A model generated the notes under the pieces. It was not told the DNA's origin and ran no database searches. It worked only from the letters and a program-made list of their open reading frames with translations. A stretch of 64,000 bases of DNA, taken from NCBI RefSeq assembly GCF_000952685.1, contig NZ_JYHV01000015.1:276055-340054 (forward strand), written 5' to 3'. This document shows, one piece after another, positions 11,214-21,587 of this stretch. Position 1 is the first letter of the stretch. Every line of letters starts with the position of its first letter. The stretch comes from Stutzerimonas stutzeri (GTDB lineage: Bacteria; Pseudomonadota; Gammaproteobacteria; Pseudomonadales; Pseudomonadaceae). The translations under genes were made by a program, and so were the position numbers.

Positions 11214-12734
11214 ATGATCTACGCCCAACCCGGTACCGCAGGCGCCGTCATTTCCTTCAAACCGCGTTACGGCAACTTCATCGGCGGCGAATTCGTGCCG
11301 CCGGTCAAGGGTGAGTATTTCGTCAACACCTCGCCAGTCAACGGTGAAGTGATCGCCGAGTTCCCGCGCTCCGGCGCGGAGGATGTGGAGAAGGCCCTGG
11401 ATGCCGCACATGCCGCTGCCGATGCCTGGGGCAAGACATCGGTACAGGACCGCGCGCTGATTCTGCTGAAGATCGCCGATCGCATCGAAGCCAACCTGGA
11501 ACAGCTGGCCATCGCCGAGACCTGGGACAATGGCAAGGCCGTGCGTGAAACCCTGAATGCCGACGTGCCGCTGGCTGCCGATCACTTCCGTTACTTCGCT
11601 GGCTGCATCCGCGCCCAGGAAGGCAGCGCCGCCGAGATCAACGAGCACACCGCGGCCTATCACTTCCATGAGCCGCTGGGTGTGGTCGGTCAGATCATTC
11701 CTTGGAACTTCCCGCTGCTGATGGCCGCCTGGAAGCTGGCGCCGGCCTTGGCCGCTGGTAACTGCATCGTGCTCAAGCCTGCCGAGCAGACGCCGCTGTC
11801 AATCATGGTCTTCGCCGAGCTGATTGGTGACCTGTTGCCGCCGGGTGTGTTGAACATCGTCCAGGGCTTTGGCCGGGAAGCAGGGCAGGCGCTGGCGACC
11901 AGCACCCGCATTGCCAAGATCGCTTTCACCGGTTCTACCCCGGTGGGCTCGCACATCATGCGCTGCGCCGCTGAGAACATCATTCCGAGCACCGTGGAGC
12001 TGGGCGGCAAGAGCCCGAACATCTTTTTCGAAGACATCATGAATGCTGAACCCGCGTTCATCGAGAAAGCCGCTGAGGGTCTGGTACTGGCCTTCTTCAA
12101 CCAGGGCGAAGTTTGCACCTGCCCGTCGCGTGCCCTGATTCAGGAGTCGATCTTCGAGCCCTTCATGGAAGTGGTGATGAAGAAGATCAAGGCGATCAAG
12201 CGTGGCAATCCGCTGGACACCGACACCATGGTCGGCGCCCAGGCGTCCGAGCAGCAGTTCGACAAGATTCTTTCATACATGGAGATCGCACAGCAGGAAG
12301 GCGCGCAGATCCTCACCGGCGGTGCCGCCGAGAAGCTCGAAGGTGGTCTGGCTTCCGGGTACTACGTGCAGCCGACTCTGATCAAGGGCCACAACAAGAT
12401 GCGCGTATTCCAGGAAGAGATCTTCGGGCCCGTGGTCGGCGTGGCGACCTTCAAAGACGAGGCCGAAGCACTGGCGATCGCCAACGATACCGAGTTCGGC
12501 CTGGGCGCCGGCGTCTGGACTCGCGACATCAACCGTGCCTACCGCATGGGCCGTGGCATAAAGGCTGGCCGCGTCTGGACCAACTGCTACCACCTGTATC
12601 CTGCGCATGCGGCGTTCGGCGGCTACAAGAAGTCGGGTGTCGGCCGCGAAACCCACAAAATGATGCTCGATCACTATCAGCAGACCAAGAACCTGCTCAT
12701 CAGCTACGACATCAACCCGCTGGGCTTCTTCTAA
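11214..12734 (+). CDS. exaC: NAD-dependent aldehyde dehydrogenase ExaC
   Basis: Cytoplasmic NAD+-dependent aldehyde dehydrogenase that oxidises acetaldehyde or other aldehydes formed by the PQQ alcohol dehydrogenase. The 506-residue protein has the general base E262 in VELGGKS, the nucleotide-binding FTGSTPVG segment near 238-245, and the catalytic cysteine at C301 within FNQGEVC (a second Cys follows at 303). The C-terminus, ending NPLGFF, is characteristic of this ALDH subgroup. A purine-rich ribosome-binding site (AGAGAAAGAGAGG) precedes the ATG. It stands between exaA and pqqA with a terminator on both sides, so it is probably its own transcription unit. Confidence 0.95.
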   Translation: MIYAQPGTAGAVISFKPRYGNFIGGEFVPPVKGEYFVNTSPVNGEVIAEFPRSGAEDVEKALDAAHAAADAWGKTSVQDRALILLKIADRIEANLEQLAIAETWDNGKAVRETLNADVPLAADHFRYFAGCIRAQEGSAAEINEHTAAYHFHEPLGVVGQIIPWNFPLLMAAWKLAPALAAGNCIVLKPAEQTPLSIMVFAELIGDLLPPGVLNIVQGFGREAGQALATSTRIAKIAFTGSTPVGSHIMRCAAENIIPSTVELGGKSPNIFFEDIMNAEPAFIEKAAEGLVLAFFNQGEVCTCPSRALIQESIFEPFMEVVMKKIKAIKRGNPLDTDTMVGAQASEQQFDKILSYMEIAQQEGAQILTGGAAEKLEGGLASGYYVQPTLIKGHNKMRVFQEEIFGPVVGVATFKDEAEALAIANDTEFGLGAGVWTRDINRAYRMGRGIKAGRVWTNCYHLYPAHAAFGGYKKSGVGRETHKMMLDHYQQTKNLLISYDINPLGFF

Positions 12735-12857
12735 GCCGCGGGGATCGACCTCGGAGGACCCGGCGCGTTCGCTCCAGCGCGCCGGCATCATTTGCTCGCA
12801 CCTGAGTGCGGGGATCACAGGCTGACTGGGTGCGGCCTCAGTGGTTCGTCAACGCAG

Positions 12858-12884
12858 CGCGGCCTTCTGGCCGCGTTTTTTTTT
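12858..12884 (+). terminator. Intrinsic terminator after exaC
   Basis: CGCGGCC and GGCCGCG form a 7-bp stem with a TTCT loop followed by nine Ts. The 488-bp gap between exaC and pqqA otherwise holds a short palindrome at 13099-13111 and, presumably, the pqq promoter. I see no further gene in it. Confidence 0.92.
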
Positions 12885-13098
12885 GGCTCCGCGATAAGCC
12901 GCAATCCGGCGTTTCGCGACCGCTCGTGGCGGTGCATGGGGCGCGTACCGGAGCTGTTGTGTCGATGCCTGCGGCAGATCCGTCTGGGACCTGCCTCGTC
13001 AGTGGTGCGCTGACCTCGACGCTGCCCTGAGCGGCGCGAGCGGTCGCCAAGGGCTCTACGATAGCCTTTCCGACGAATTAAAGAAGGTGTTAGGTCCA

Positions 13099-13111
13099 AG
13101 TGCCAGGCACT
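13099..13111. promoter_or_regulatory. Short inverted repeat upstream of pqqA
   Basis: AGTGCC-A-GGCACT is a perfect 6-bp inverted repeat about 110 bases before pqqA. It is a candidate operator for control of PQQ synthesis, for example by an Era/Erb-type response regulator, but there is no direct support. Confidence 0.3.
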
Positions 13112-13222
13112 ACCAAGGCAGCGTGTTGTCTCCTTCCAAAGTACCATTCTGCTTTCTGCTGACATGGGTGCTTAATGGGGCCGTCGGGATAATCCGTCAG
13201 CCAATAAGAAGAGGATCGAGCC

Positions 13223-13294
13223 ATGTGGACCAAACCCGCTTTCACTGACCTACGTATCGGTTTCGAAGTCACCATGTACTTCGCTAATCGCTGA
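13223..13294 (+). CDS. pqqA: PQQ precursor peptide PqqA
   Basis: PqqA is the ribosomal peptide from which pyrroloquinoline quinone is made. The gene encodes 23 residues. The conserved Glu at position 15 and Tyr at position 19 (EVTMY) are the residues cross-linked by PqqE and released as the cofactor skeleton; the N-terminus [11 protein letters not shown] is typical. GAGGATCG precedes the ATG. A terminator-like hairpin lies directly between pqqA and pqqB, which would give more precursor message than message for the enzymes. Confidence 0.97.
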   Translation: MWTKPAFTDLRIGFEVTMYFANR

Positions 13295-13302
13295 GTTATC
13301 CG

Positions 13303-13330
13303 CCCCGGCTCAGGTCGGGGTTTTCGTTTT
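13303..13330 (+). terminator. Attenuator-like hairpin between pqqA and pqqB
   Basis: CCCCG and CGGGG pair around an 8-base loop and are followed by TTTTCGTTTT. It begins 9 bases after the pqqA stop and ends before the pqqB ribosome-binding site. The stem is short, so partial read-through is expected. Confidence 0.7.
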
Positions 13331-13343
13331 CAGGGAGCTGCCC

Positions 13344-14255
13344 ATGTTCATCCAGATTCTCGGTTCGGCTGCTGGCGGCGGCTTTCCTCAATGGAACTGC
13401 AACTGTGCCAATTGCGCAGGATTGCGCGCCGGTACCATACGCGCGCACGCCCGTACCCAATCGTCCATCGCCATCAGCGACGACGGCGAACACTGGATAC
13501 TTTGCAACGCATCACCGGATATCCGTGTCCAGCTGGAATCCTTTCCGAAACTGCAGCCAGCCCGTGCACCGCGCGACACCGCAATTGGCGCCATCGTCCT
13601 GCTGGACAGCCAGATCGATCACACCACCGGACTGCTGACACTGCGCGAAGGCTGTCCGCACGAAGTCTGGTGTACCGAGATGGTCCATCAGGACCTCAGC
13701 ACCGGTTTTCCCCTGTTCAAGATGCTCGAACACTGGAACGGTGGCCTGCGCTGGAACCCCATTGCGCTGGAAGGCAGCTTCCGTATACCGGCCTGCCCGA
13801 ATCTTCGAATCACGCCGATCCCGCTACGCAGCTCGGCGCCTCCCTACTCGCCGCACCGCAACGATCCACATCCGGGCGACAACATCGGCCTGCTGATCGA
13901 CGATGAAAAAACCGGCGGTACGCTGTTCTACGCCCCGGGTCTGGGCAAGGTCAGCGCCGAGTTGCTGGAGATCATGCGTGGCGCCGATTGCCTGCTGGTC
14001 GACGGCACCCTTTGGCGCGATGACGAAATGCTCATGCGTGAAGTCGGCACCAAGCTCGGCACCGAAATGGGTCATCTTCAGCAGAGCGGCCCCGGCGGCA
14101 TGATCGAGGTGCTCGATGGCATGCCTGCTGCGCGCAAGATCCTCATCCACATCAACAACACCAATCCGATCCTCGATGAAAGCTCCCCCGAGCGAGCGGA
14201 GTTGGACGCGCATGGAATCGAAGTCTCGTTCGATGGGATGAGCATCGAGCTGTAA
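13344..14255 (+). CDS. pqqB: PQQ biosynthesis protein PqqB
   Basis: PqqB is a metallo-beta-lactamase-fold protein of the PQQ pathway, assigned to hydroxylation of the diamino-acid intermediate. The 303-residue product begins [19 protein letters not shown], and the CNCANC cysteine cluster near residues 19-24 is characteristic of PqqB. Family histidine/aspartate positions occur at DSQIDHTTG near 92-100, and near the C-terminus in [15 protein letters not shown] precedes the ATG. It follows pqqA by 49 bases and pqqC follows after 87 bases. Confidence 0.97.
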   Translation: MFIQILGSAAGGGFPQWNCNCANCAGLRAGTIRAHARTQSSIAISDDGEHWILCNASPDIRVQLESFPKLQPARAPRDTAIGAIVLLDSQIDHTTGLLTLREGCPHEVWCTEMVHQDLSTGFPLFKMLEHWNGGLRWNPIALEGSFRIPACPNLRITPIPLRSSAPPYSPHRNDPHPGDNIGLLIDDEKTGGTLFYAPGLGKVSAELLEIMRGADCLLVDGTLWRDDEMLMREVGTKLGTEMGHLQQSGPGGMIEVLDGMPAARKILIHINNTNPILDESSPERAELDAHGIEVSFDGMSIEL

Positions 14256-14342
14256 CACGAGCGGCGCTCGGCACCCCGTCGCTGATGCACGCCGGGCTCT
14301 GCCCGGGGCGAACAACCCGTACAACATGCGTAAGGAAGCTCC

Positions 14343-15095
14343 ATGACCCTGCCAGCCATGACCCGTTCCGAGTTCGAGCAGGCGCTGCGCGCCAAGGGCG
14401 ACTACTACCATATCCATCACCCGTTCCACCGCGCCATGTACGAAGGCCGGTCGACCCGCGAGCAAGTCCAGGGCTGGGTTGCGAACCGCTTCTACTATCA
14501 GGTGTGTATACCGGTGAAGGACGCCGCGATCATGGCCAACTGCCCGGATCGCGAGACTCGCCGCGAGTGGATCCAACGCATCATCGATCACGATGGTACG
14601 CCGGGCGAAGAGGGCGGTATCGAGGCGTGGCTGCGACTGGCCGAAGCGGTGGGGTTGGATCGTGAGCAGGTGCTGTCCCAGGAACTGGTGCTGCCCGGTG
14701 TACGTTTCGCCGTCGATGCCTATGTCAATTTCGCCCGGCGCGCCGTCTGGCAGGAGGCGGCCAGCAGCTCCCTCACCGAGCTGTTCGCGCCGACGATCCA
14801 TCAGTCACGTCTGGATGCCTGGCCGCAGCACTACAGCTGGATTGATGCGTCCGGCTACGACTACTTCCGCAAGCGTCTGAAGGAGGCGCGCCGCGACGTC
14901 GAGCACGGCTTGCGCATTACTCTTGATCACTACAAGACTCGAGAAAGCCAGGAACGCATGCTGAACATTCTTCAGTTCAAACTCGACGTACTCTGGAGCA
15001 TGCTGGATGCCATGAGCATGGCCTATGAACTGGACCGCCCGCCGTACCACACGGTGACCAGCGAGCGTGTGTGGCATCGCGGGATCACCTTGTAA
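14343..15095 (+). CDS. pqqC: Pyrroloquinoline-quinone synthase PqqC
   Basis: PqqC is the cofactor-free oxidase that carries out the last step, ring closure and eight-electron oxidation to PQQ. The 250-residue length is typical. Conserved family segments include [12 protein letters not shown] near 20-31, the central [15 protein letters not shown] near 155-170, and [17 protein letters not shown] near 178-194. The gene follows pqqB within the pqq cluster and has AAGGAAG before the ATG. About 100 bases separate it from pqqD, with no terminator seen. Confidence 0.97.
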   Translation: MTLPAMTRSEFEQALRAKGDYYHIHHPFHRAMYEGRSTREQVQGWVANRFYYQVCIPVKDAAIMANCPDRETRREWIQRIIDHDGTPGEEGGIEAWLRLAEAVGLDREQVLSQELVLPGVRFAVDAYVNFARRAVWQEAASSSLTELFAPTIHQSRLDAWPQHYSWIDASGYDYFRKRLKEARRDVEHGLRITLDHYKTRESQERMLNILQFKLDVLWSMLDAMSMAYELDRPPYHTVTSERVWHRGITL

Positions 15096-15195
15096 CGGCC
15101 ATGCGCAGGGTAGGAGTGAGCTCCGGCGTGGGATGGGTTTCAGGCCTACCAATTCACCGGCCATCGATGATGCAACATTGGCGAGAGAGAGGACC

Positions 15196-15474
15196 ATGAG
15201 CGATATCCAACTGACGCAGATCCCAGCCTTTCGCCGCGGCTTTCGCTTCCAATGGGAACCTGCGCAGAACTGCCACGTGCTGCTCTACCCGGAAGGCATG
15301 ATCAAACTCAACGAGAGCGCTTCTGCTGTCCTGGCCGAAGTGGACGGCGCCCGTAACCTGGGCACCATCGTGGCCGATCTGCAGGCTCGCTACCCAGACG
15401 CAGAAGGGATTGAGGAAGATATCGTCGCGTTTCTGGAGGTGGCCGTTGAACGGTTCTGGATCGAGCTTCGCTAA
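15196..15474 (+). CDS. pqqD: PQQ peptide chaperone PqqD
   Basis: PqqD binds the PqqA peptide and presents it to the radical-SAM enzyme PqqE. The ATG at 15196, preceded by GAGAGAGAGGA, gives 92 residues, the family length; the frame runs further upstream but without a good start. The pattern [27 protein letters not shown] and the C-terminal acidic helix fit PqqD. Its end overlaps the likely pqqE start by 29 bases, suggesting coupled production of the two interacting proteins. Confidence 0.95.
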   Translation: MSDIQLTQIPAFRRGFRFQWEPAQNCHVLLYPEGMIKLNESASAVLAEVDGARNLGTIVADLQARYPDAEGIEEDIVAFLEVAVERFWIELR

Positions 15475-16600
15475 ACCGGGCTTCGAGCCAGGCCCACCGT
15501 TGTGGTTGCTCGCCGAGCTCACTTACCGGTGCCCGCTGCAATGCCCGTACTGCTCGAACCCGCTGGATTTCGCCCGCAACCAGGATGAGCTGAGCACCGC
15601 CGAGTGGATCGAAGTGTTCCGCCAGGCGCGCGAGATGGGTGCGGCGCAGCTGGGTTTTTCCGGCGGTGAGCCACTGGTCCGTCAGGACCTGGCCGATCTG
15701 ATCAAAGCGGCGCGTGACCTCGGCTATTACACCAACCTGATTACCTCGGGGATCGGCCTGACCGAAGAGAAGATCGCTTCATTCGCCGCCGCCGGGCTCG
15801 ACCATATCCAGATCAGTTTCCAAGCCGCCGATGAGGAGGTTAATAACCTGCTCGCCGGCTCGAAAAAGGCCTTCGCGCAGAAGCTCGCCATGGCGCGTGC
15901 GGTGAAAGCCCATGGCTATCCGATGGTGCTGAACTTCGTCACCCATCGGCACAACATCGACAATATCGAGCGCATCATCCAGCTGTGTCTGGAGCTGGAA
16001 GCCGACTTTGTTGAATTGGCCACTTGCCAGTTCTACGGCTGGGCCGAACTCAACCGTGCCGGGCTGCTGCCGAGCAAGGAGCAGTTGGTGCGTGCCGAGC
16101 GCATCACCAATGAGTGGCGCGACAAACTCGCTGCCGAGAACCACCCCTGCAAGCTGATCTTCGTCACGCCTGACTATTACGAAGAGCGCCCCAAGGGCTG
16201 CATGAACGGCTGGGGCAACCTGTTCCTCGACATCACCCCCGACGGTACGGCGCTGCCCTGTCACAGCGCTCGGCAATTGCCGATCAGCTTTCCCAACGTG
16301 CGCGAGCAAAGCATCGAGCAGATCTGGAAGCACTCGTTCGGCTTCAACAAGTTCCGCGGCTTCGACTGGATGCCCGAGCCGTGCCAGTCCTGCGATGAAA
16401 AGGAAAAGGACTTTGGCGGCTGCCGCTGTCAGGCGTTCATGCTCACCGGCGATGCCGTCAATGCTGACCCGGTCTGCAGCAAGTCGCCACACCACAGCAC
16501 TATCCTCGCCGCGCGGACCGAAGCCGAGCAGGCACCTCTCGGTCTGGATGAACTGACGTTCCGCAACGAGAAGGCATCGAAGTTGATCCTCAAGGTGTAA
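15446..16600 (+). CDS. pqqE: PqqA peptide cyclase PqqE (radical SAM)
   Basis: PqqE makes the carbon-carbon bond between Glu15 and Tyr19 of PqqA. I chose the TTG at 15446 because GGAGG lies seven bases upstream and the resulting 384 residues match the family; a TTG at 15410 would give 396. The radical-SAM cluster is C29-x3-C33-x2-C36. C-terminal auxiliary-cluster cysteines appear in CMNGWG, CHSA and [17 protein letters not shown]. It overlaps pqqD and is followed 40 bases later by the peptidase gene. Confidence 0.96.
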   Translation: MNGSGSSFAKPGFEPGPPLWLLAELTYRCPLQCPYCSNPLDFARNQDELSTAEWIEVFRQAREMGAAQLGFSGGEPLVRQDLADLIKAARDLGYYTNLITSGIGLTEEKIASFAAAGLDHIQISFQAADEEVNNLLAGSKKAFAQKLAMARAVKAHGYPMVLNFVTHRHNIDNIERIIQLCLELEADFVELATCQFYGWAELNRAGLLPSKEQLVRAERITNEWRDKLAAENHPCKLIFVTPDYYEERPKGCMNGWGNLFLDITPDGTALPCHSARQLPISFPNVREQSIEQIWKHSFGFNKFRGFDWMPEPCQSCDEKEKDFGGCRCQAFMLTGDAVNADPVCSKSPHHSTILAARTEAEQAPLGLDELTFRNEKASKLILKV

Positions 16601-16640
16601 GGTCGTTCGATCCGAACGATGCCTGTTGAGCGAAATCGAG

Positions 16641-18557
16641 ATGACCAAGACCGCAATCCCCTACGGCTTCTGGCCCAGCGACTGGAGCGCCGAGAAAGCC
16701 GCATCGGCGAGCCGTGATTTTGCCGAGATTCGCGCCGGCCATGGTGGTGTGTTCTGGATCGAATACCAGCCGGCGGATGCTCGCTGCACCTTATGGCACT
16801 GGCGCGCGGGCCGGGCCGTCTGTATCACGCCGGCTGGCCTATCGCTGCGCAGCCGGGTCTACGAATACGGCGGTGGGGCCTTCTGTCTGACGGATCGGGG
16901 GGTGGCTTTCGTGAATGAAGGGGATCAGCAGATCCATCTTCAGTCTATTGCCGATCAGGCTGCCGGACCCAGTATGTTGACTCAGCAGGCCGATTGCCGC
17001 TACGGCGACCTTCAGTTCGATTCCGGCCAGACAGCCATTGTGGCGGTTGAAGAAGCGCATATTGGTGAGCGGGTGGAGCACCGGCTGGTCAGCTTCTCGG
17101 TGCAATCCGGTGGGCGCAGTGTCCTCGCCGAGGGGGCGGATTTCTATTCGTCGCCAGCGCTCGATGCCGAAGCCCGGCGTATGGCCTGGATCCAATGGCA
17201 GCGCCCCGAACAACCCTGGACCGCTACCAGTCTGTGGATGGCCGAGCGCGATGCGGACGGTACCTGGCAAACGCCGATTCGCCTGGCCGGGGCTGAAGGC
17301 GGCGAGTCGCTGCAACAGCCACGCTTCGCCGCGGACGGGACGCTCTACTGCCTGAGCGACAGGGCCGGCTGGTGGCAGCCCTGGAGGGAGGAGGGTGGCC
17401 GATTGGTGCCGGAGTTCGCTGTTGCGAACGATGGGGCCGCGCCCGAAGCTGGAGAGACGCAGGCGCCCTTTGATCATGCGCCGGCGCCCTGGCAACTGGG
17501 CACGACCAGCTACCTGCCGCTGAGCGAGGGTGGTCTGCTGTTGACTCGCATGGTCGATGGTTACGGCCTGCTGCTGGAACGCAACGACGAGGGCCGCGAA
17601 CGCCAGCTTGCGACGGCCTTCACCCGCTGTCGGCAACTGGCTGCCGATGAACAGCACTATTACTGCATCGCCGCTGCCGTCGATCGAGTGCCAACGGTGC
17701 TGGCGATAGAACGCCGGACCGGCCGGCCCGAGATCATCGCAGGTGGCGAGCAGCCGCTACCGGCCGAGCAGCTGTCGCGGCCCCAGCCGTTCACTTTCGC
17801 CACTGGAACCGACGAAACCGCGCATGCCTTTTTCTATCCCCCCTGCAATGCCGACTGTCGGAGTTTGGAGGGGGAGAAACCACCGCTAGTGGTCTTCCTG
17901 CACGGCGGGCCGACTTCGGCCTGCTACCCGGTATTCGATCCGCGGATCCAGTACTGGACCCAGCGCGGCTTTGCCGTGGCCGATGTCAACTACCGAGGCA
18001 GCGGCGGTTTCGGTCGAGCCTACCGGCAACGCCTGCACGAGCAATGGGGCGTGGTCGACGTGGAAGATGCCAGCGCGGTCGTCACCGCACTGGCGGTGAG
18101 CGGGCAGGTCGACCCGGCCCGCACCTTCGTCCGCGGTTCGAGCGCCGGCGGCTATACCGCGCTTTGTGCGCTCACCTCCGACGCTGGCTTCAGCGGCGGC
18201 GCCAGCCTTTATGGCGTCAGCGATCCACTTGCGCTGCGGCGGGCCACCCACAAGTTCGAGGCGGATTATCTGGACTGGCTGATCGGTGATCCCCAGGGCC
18301 ATGCCGAGCGTTACCGTCAGCGCACCCCGTTGCACCACGCGGGGCGGATCAGGGTTCCGGTGATCTTCTTTCAGGGTGGGCTGGACGCCGTGGTGCTTCC
18401 GGCACAGACCGAATTGATGGTGTCAGCGCTTCGCCAGCGCAACATTCGGGTCGAGTACTGCTTCTACCCGCAAGAACGTCACGGTTTCCGACAGGCGGAT
18501 AGCCTGGCGGATGCGTTGGCGCGCGAATGTCGCTTCTATCAGGGTGTGCTTGGCTGA
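16641..18557 (+). CDS. pqqH: S9-family prolyl oligopeptidase-like protein of the pqq cluster (PqqH)
   Basis: A serine peptidase of the S9 (prolyl oligopeptidase) family, with an N-terminal beta-propeller (about 1-400) and a C-terminal alpha/beta-hydrolase domain. The triad is readable as S501 in GSSAGG, D582 in GGLDAV and H614 in ERHGF. The same gene lies after pqqE in P. aeruginosa, where it is called pqqH. A role in degrading PqqA peptides or leftovers is inferred; the classical processing protease PqqF (M16 family) is not in this window. I chose the ATG at 16641 (638 residues); a TTG at 16626 is possible. Confidence 0.85.
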   Translation: MTKTAIPYGFWPSDWSAEKAASASRDFAEIRAGHGGVFWIEYQPADARCTLWHWRAGRAVCITPAGLSLRSRVYEYGGGAFCLTDRGVAFVNEGDQQIHLQSIADQAAGPSMLTQQADCRYGDLQFDSGQTAIVAVEEAHIGERVEHRLVSFSVQSGGRSVLAEGADFYSSPALDAEARRMAWIQWQRPEQPWTATSLWMAERDADGTWQTPIRLAGAEGGESLQQPRFAADGTLYCLSDRAGWWQPWREEGGRLVPEFAVANDGAAPEAGETQAPFDHAPAPWQLGTTSYLPLSEGGLLLTRMVDGYGLLLERNDEGRERQLATAFTRCRQLAADEQHYYCIAAAVDRVPTVLAIERRTGRPEIIAGGEQPLPAEQLSRPQPFTFATGTDETAHAFFYPPCNADCRSLEGEKPPLVVFLHGGPTSACYPVFDPRIQYWTQRGFAVADVNYRGSGGFGRAYRQRLHEQWGVVDVEDASAVVTALAVSGQVDPARTFVRGSSAGGYTALCALTSDAGFSGGASLYGVSDPLALRRATHKFEADYLDWLIGDPQGHAERYRQRTPLHHAGRIRVPVIFFQGGLDAVVLPAQTELMVSALRQRNIRVEYCFYPQERHGFRQADSLADALARECRFYQGVLG

Positions 18558-18694
18558 GCGTACGACGCTGTACAGCGCATCGGGATGCAGTTGTGAGAAC
18601 GGTTCGCTTCCCAGCCTAGCGACTTTTTGCGGATTGCTTTGATGGCAGAAAGCAGTACGCTTGCCGGACGTATAACAATAACCGAGGCCGTAGT

Positions 18695-19858
18695 ATGAGC
18701 CCCAATATCAGCCTGCAACGCAAATTCGTTTCACCCGAAATCGTCTTTGGTGCCGGGTGTCGCCACAGCGTGGGCAATTACGCAAAGAACTTCGGTGCCC
18801 GCAAGGTATTGCTCGTGTCGGACCCTGGCGTCGTGGCTGCGGGCTGGGTAGCAGATATTCAGGCCAGCCTGACGAATCAGGACATCGAGTACTGCCTGTT
18901 TACCCAGGTGTCCGCCAATCCTCGCTCCGAGGAGGTGATGATCGGTGCCGAGGTCTATCGCGACGAGGGTTGCAACGTCATCGTCGCGGTGGGCGGCGGT
19001 AGTCCGATGGACTGTGCCAAGGGTATCGGCATTGCTGTCGCTCATGGACGCAGCATCCTCGAGTTCGAAGGCGTCGATACGCTGCGGGTGCCGAGTCCGC
19101 CGCTGATCCTGATCCCGACCACCGCGGGCACGTCGGCGGACGTTTCGCAGTTCGTGATCATCTCCAACCAGGAAGAGCGGATGAAGTTTTCCATCGTCAG
19201 CAAGGGCGCCGTACCCGATGTATCGCTGATTGATCCGGAAACCACTCTGAGCATGGACCCGTTTCTCTCCGCCTGTACCGGCATCGACGCGCTGGTCCAT
19301 GCCATCGAAGCCTTCGTCTCCACCGGCCATGGTCCGCTGACCGATCCGCATGCACTCGAAGCCATGCGACTGATCAACGGCCATCTGGTGCAGATGATCG
19401 CCAATCCAGCGGACATCCAGCTGCGCGAGAAAATCATGCTCGGCAGCATGCAGGCGGGGCTGGCATTCTCCAATGCCATTCTGGGCGCGGTGCACGCCAT
19501 GTCACACAGCCTCGGCGGCTTCCTCGATCTGCCCCACGGGTTGTGCAACGCGGTATTGGTCGAGCATGTGGTGGCGTTCAATTACAGCGCCGCGCCTGAT
19601 CGGTTCAAAGTGGTTGCCGAGACCTTCGGTATCGATACCCGTGGCCTGCAGCATCGCGAAATTCGCGACCGTCTGGTCAACCATGTCATTCAGCTCAAGC
19701 AGGCCATCGGATTCAATGAAACCCTGGGGCTTCACGGCGTGAGTCTCTCGGATATTCCTTTCCTGTCCCAGCACGCCATGCAGGACCCCTGCATCCTCAC
19801 CAACCCGCGCTCCTCGACCCAGCGCGACGTCGAAGTGGTGTATGCCGAAGCACTCTGA
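18695..19858 (+). CDS. ercA: Iron-containing alcohol dehydrogenase ErcA
   Basis: A group III Fe-ADH-family protein of 387 residues, the usual length. The NAD-binding GGGSPMDCAKG motif lies near 102-112, and the metal-binding histidines are visible at H267, H271 and H281 in HAMSHSLGGFLDLPH. In P. aeruginosa the ortholog ercA belongs to the regulatory cascade for ethanol oxidation together with the kinase ErcS, so a signalling or aldehyde-sensing role is as likely as a catabolic one. The last 17 bases overlap ercS, which points to co-expression. Confidence 0.9.
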   Translation: MSPNISLQRKFVSPEIVFGAGCRHSVGNYAKNFGARKVLLVSDPGVVAAGWVADIQASLTNQDIEYCLFTQVSANPRSEEVMIGAEVYRDEGCNVIVAVGGGSPMDCAKGIGIAVAHGRSILEFEGVDTLRVPSPPLILIPTTAGTSADVSQFVIISNQEERMKFSIVSKGAVPDVSLIDPETTLSMDPFLSACTGIDALVHAIEAFVSTGHGPLTDPHALEAMRLINGHLVQMIANPADIQLREKIMLGSMQAGLAFSNAILGAVHAMSHSLGGFLDLPHGLCNAVLVEHVVAFNYSAAPDRFKVVAETFGIDTRGLQHREIRDRLVNHVIQLKQAIGFNETLGLHGVSLSDIPFLSQHAMQDPCILTNPRSSTQRDVEVVYAEAL

Positions 19859-21587
19859 CCGGTCCGACGCGCTGGCCGGACTGCTCGGCCTTGGTACGCA
19901 CTCGGCGCGCAAGAGTCATTACCCAGAGCTGGTGGCACGCCTGGAGGAACTGGAAGCCGAGCGAAATCGCTACAAATGGCTGTTCGAGCATGCCGTGCAC
20001 GGCATTTTCCAGGCGAGTCTGCAGGAAGGTATCCGAGCCGCCAATCCGGCGCTGGCTCGAATGCTCGGTTATGCCAGCCCCGCCGAGACGCTCTGGGCGC
20101 TGACCGATCTATCCCACCACCTGTTCATGGGCGGTGAAGAGGAGCTGAAGCAGATCCGTCAGGTTTTGAGTACCCAGCGTGGTCTCTTCGGCTATGAGAC
20201 TCGGTTGCGGCGCAAGGACGGCAGCACCATCGACGTCATGATGAACTTGCTGCTCAAACCCGATGAGGAAGGGCTGGTCGAGGGCTTCGTCGCCGATATC
20301 ACCGAGCGCAAATTGGCTCAGCTGCGTCTGCTGCAACTCAATGAGCAGCTCGAGCAGCGTGTTGCAGAACGTACCCTGGAGCTGCGCAAGGCACGCGATG
20401 CGGCAGAGGCGGCCAACCACAGCAAGGACAAGTACCTGGCTGCCGCCAGCCATGACCTGCTGCAGCCGTTGAACGCCGCACGCTTGCTGATTTCGACCCT
20501 GCGCGAGCGCGGCTTGCCGGATGCCGAGCAGAACCTCGTCGAGCGCGCGCATCAGGCGCTGGAAGGCGCCGAGGACCTGTTGGCCGACTTGTTGGACATC
20601 TCCAAGCTGGACCAACAGGCCATCAAGCCAGACATCGATATCTACCGCCTAGACGAAGTGCTGTTGCCGCTGGTCTCCGAATTCCAGTCCGTAGCCGAAG
20701 CGAAAGGGCTCGGCTTCGAGCACTTCGTCCCGGCCTACGCGCTGCGCAGCGATTTCAGGTTGCTGACGCGAATTCTGCGCAATTTTCTCAGCAACGCCTG
20801 CCGCTATACGGACGCCGGGCGGGTGTTGCTGGGCGCGCGCAAACGTGGCGAGTTTCTGCGCATCGAGGTTTGGGATACGGGCCGGGGTATCGAAGCGGAT
20901 CAGTTGCAGGCGATCTTCCTTGAATTCAACCAACTTGGCGTGCAGCGTGCTGCCGAGCGCGCCGGGGTCGGGCTCGGCCTGGCCATTGTCGATCGCATCG
21001 CGACGATGCTCGATTACCGGGTGCAGGTGCGCTCGCGACCGAGACGGGGTTCGGTCTTCAGCATCGATGTACCCTTGGCCGACAATCCCACGGCGCCACC
21101 TGCTGAAGCGCCGATGATGGGGCCAGTGCTCGGCGACCCATTGCCGGGTCGGCGCCTGTTAGTCCTGGATAACGAGCTGAGCATTCTGCACAGCATGGCG
21201 GCATTGCTGGGGCAGTGGGGCTGCGAAGTCCTGACCGCCACTGACGAAGCGGCGGCGCTGACCGTGCTGAGCGGCTCGCCTCCGGAGGTGATACTTGCCG
21301 ATTACCATCTCGATCATGGTGTGACGGGGTGGGACGTGGTGACGGCGCTACGTGCGCATTACGGTCACGCGATACCCGTGGTCATGGTCACCGCCGATCG
21401 CAGCGATGAATGCCGCCGCCAGCTCCAGGGGTTGGGCGTGCCCGTGCTTAACAAACCGGTCAAGGCCGGGAAAATGCGCTCGGTGTTGAGTCACCTGCTC
21501 AACGATAAGCCTGTGCGAGAGGAAACGGCCAAAACTAATCTGGATCAGTTTCCCAGCCCAAGCGGAACCGATACACTCGCGCCATGA
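19842..21587 (+). CDS. ercS: PAS-domain hybrid sensor histidine kinase ErcS
   Basis: A soluble hybrid kinase of 581 residues with no membrane segment: an N-terminal region, a PAS domain (about 40-160), a coiled coil (about 160-190), a HisKA domain with the phosphorylated His at 204 (SHDLLQP), an ATPase domain ending near 410 with GLGLAI, and a C-terminal receiver domain with D487. In P. aeruginosa the ercS kinase is part of the network controlling exaA. The start ATG lies inside the last codons of ercA, and its own stop overlaps the next small gene by four bases, linking it to the copper genes. Confidence 0.88.
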   Translation: MPKHSDRSDALAGLLGLGTHSARKSHYPELVARLEELEAERNRYKWLFEHAVHGIFQASLQEGIRAANPALARMLGYASPAETLWALTDLSHHLFMGGEEELKQIRQVLSTQRGLFGYETRLRRKDGSTIDVMMNLLLKPDEEGLVEGFVADITERKLAQLRLLQLNEQLEQRVAERTLELRKARDAAEAANHSKDKYLAAASHDLLQPLNAARLLISTLRERGLPDAEQNLVERAHQALEGAEDLLADLLDISKLDQQAIKPDIDIYRLDEVLLPLVSEFQSVAEAKGLGFEHFVPAYALRSDFRLLTRILRNFLSNACRYTDAGRVLLGARKRGEFLRIEVWDTGRGIEADQLQAIFLEFNQLGVQRAAERAGVGLGLAIVDRIATMLDYRVQVRSRPRRGSVFSIDVPLADNPTAPPAEAPMMGPVLGDPLPGRRLLVLDNELSILHSMAALLGQWGCEVLTATDEAAALTVLSGSPPEVILADYHLDHGVTGWDVVTALRAHYGHAIPVVMVTADRSDECRRQLQGLGVPVLNKPVKAGKMRSVLSHLLNDKPVREETAKTNLDQFPSPSGTDTLAP

